From contig DAOVHK010000073.1 of the NCBI GenBank assembly GCA_030671905.1, forward strand, positions 1 through 7,526: DNA of 7,526 nt, written 5' to 3'. Positions 6,385 to 7,526 of this stretch are shown one piece after another. This DNA comes from Clostridia bacterium. GTDB taxonomy: Bacteria; UBA6262; WVXT01. Under the pieces are notes generated by a model that was not told the DNA's origin, did not search any database, and was given only the letters and a program-made list of their open reading frames with translations. Position 1 is the first letter of the stretch. The number at the start of each line of letters is the position of its first letter. The position numbers and the translations under genes are program-made.

Positions 6385-7526
6385 ATGGAAAAGAGGATTT
6401 TTAGACTATTTCTTATTTCGGTGTTAATTCTTGGTATGCACTGGCAACTCGCCAGGGCAGATAATTACTACGGAATGGCCAATGACTATCTACAGTATGG
6501 AGCAGGAGCGAGGTCTTTAGCAATGGGAGGAGCCTATGTGGCGCTGGCAGATGAGGCCAGTGCTCCTTATTGGAATCCGGGAGCGTTAACACAGATTGAT
6601 GAACACCAGTTTCTTTCTATGTATGCTCCATTCTTTGAAAAGACTAATTATAACTTCCTCTCTTATGTTCATCCCCTACGAAGGATGGGGACTTTGGGTA
6701 TTTCCAATGTTCTTCTCCATTCCGGAGGATATGATGAAGTCGACGACACCGGAGATGTGATTAGCACGAATAAGTTGATACTTAAGAATGCAATAATTAT
6801 TTCTTACGCAAATAAGGTTTATGAACGTATCTCTCTGGGAGCAAGTTTGAAACTGCTTCATCAGCGGGTGATGAGATATTCAGGGAGTGGCCAGGGAATA
6901 GATTTGGGGATACTTTATCAGCCATTAGACGAATTGAACATCGGGTTAGCCCTGCAAAATGTTATCCAGCCCAAGGTGACTCTAAGATATGACCCTGATG
7001 TGTATGAGATGAATTTGAAAGCTGGTATGGCATTGAAGGCATTCTCTAACCGTCTCACCCTGACTGCAGATATCAATAAGCTCGTTCGCGAGAAGGCATA
7101 CTTCTGTGCCGGAGTAGAGTTTTCTCCCTGGGAGAAGACTACTTCGCCTTCTTTGAAAAGGGTAGATTTGAGGTTAGGATGTAATCACCTGCAAACCTTT
7201 ACCTGTGGACTGGGACTGAAGATAAAATTTTTCACTGTAGATTATGCCTTTAGTTCTCATGACCTGGGAAGTCTTCACAAATTTGCCCTTACCTTTAGCT
7301 GGGGAAATATCTATAAGGCAAGTGCGAACCCCATTTTGAAGACGGAAAACACCTATGGGCTTGACGCTTTAACCAATGAACTCGAATTTTCTGCTGATAT
7401 TCCTTCAATTACTGTAAAGAAATGGACTCTGGAGATAAAAGATGCAGAGGGAGAAGTGCAGAAGACTTTCTCCGGGGAGACCCGTCCACCGGAAATTATC
7501 AGGTGGGATGTTTGTGACGAGGTGGG
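6385..7526 (+). CDS. PorV/PorQ-family outer-membrane beta-barrel protein (3' end outside the window)
   Basis: The frame is open from ATG at 6385 to the window edge (380 full codons, no stop), so the gene is cut by the window. Residues 1-25 are a signal peptide (MEKRIFRLF, hydrophobic core, cleavage at ARA/DN). The mature N-terminus has the family hallmark: QYGAGARSLAMGGAYVALAD followed by ASAPYWNPGAL. A series of amphipathic beta strands follows (LGISNVLLHSGG, ISLGASLKLLH, GIDLGILYQP, LNIGLALQNV, LTADINKL, VDYAFSSHDLGSLHKFALTFSWG). This family (formerly UPF0164) includes PorV, the outer-membrane protein that receives type IX secretion substrates. From about residue 340 a FlgD-like strand pattern begins (WTLEIKDAEGEVQKTFSG, then PPEIIRWD), so the protein carries an extra C-terminal Ig-like domain. 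Its position right after a protein with a sorting-like C-terminus suggests the two act together. Confidence 0.85.
   Translation, partial: MEKRIFRLFLISVLILGMHWQLARADNYYGMANDYLQYGAGARSLAMGGAYVALADEASAPYWNPGALTQIDEHQFLSMYAPFFEKTNYNFLSYVHPLRRMGTLGISNVLLHSGGYDEVDDTGDVISTNKLILKNAIIISYANKVYERISLGASLKLLHQRVMRYSGSGQGIDLGILYQPLDELNIGLALQNVIQPKVTLRYDPDVYEMNLKAGMALKAFSNRLTLTADINKLVREKAYFCAGVEFSPWEKTTSPSLKRVDLRLGCNHLQTFTCGLGLKIKFFTVDYAFSSHDLGSLHKFALTFSWGNIYKASANPILKTENTYGLDALTNELEFSADIPSITVKKWTLEIKDAEGEVQKTFSGETRPPEIIRWDVCDEV

Noticed and set aside
6676..6861. Antisense 61-codon frame inside the PorV-like gene.
   Set aside because: It lies entirely within a well-supported coding sequence and shows no start signal or domain.

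Overview
The window looks like part of a chromosome from a Gram-negative (diderm) bacterium with moderate-to-low GC. It probably comes from an uncultured or candidate-phylum lineage (Omnitrophota/WOR-3/Aerophobota-like) rather than a model organism. The basis is the gene content: an AMIN-domain envelope protein, a very large secreted protein built from repeated Ig-like modules and ending in a FlgD-like/type IX-sorting-like beta domain, and a PorV/PorQ-type outer-membrane beta-barrel protein. The lineage is inferred from this style of content, not from a marker gene.

Layout: (1) Positions 1-516, minus strand: the 5' part of an AMIN-domain gene that runs off the left edge. (2) Positions 517-889: a 373-bp divergent intergenic region. 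Next to the AMIN gene it holds a structured leader, consisting of a palindromic three-way element at 529-587 and an intrinsic terminator at 611-649 that competes with an alternative hairpin at 627-675. In the middle lie two back-to-back arrays of TTWACA-like hexamers in exact 11-bp phase, four pointing left and five pointing right. Each array ends exactly 9 bp before a -10 hexamer (TATAAT for the AMIN gene, TATACT for the right-hand gene). This is the geometry expected for a PhoB/PhoP/OmpR-family response regulator controlling both genes. (3) Positions 890-6367, plus strand: a giant secreted multi-domain adhesin-like or surface protein whose start region is duplicated. (4) Positions 6385 to the right edge, plus strand: a PorV/PorQ-family barrel gene, 17 bp downstream and evidently in the same operon.

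Working model (inference): one response regulator switches on an envelope/peptidoglycan-associated AMIN protein in one direction and, in the other, a surface protein together with a PorV-like outer-membrane partner that may help export or anchor it. The strongest new signal is the mirrored 11-bp-phased operator array. The second is the attenuator-like leader of the AMIN gene.
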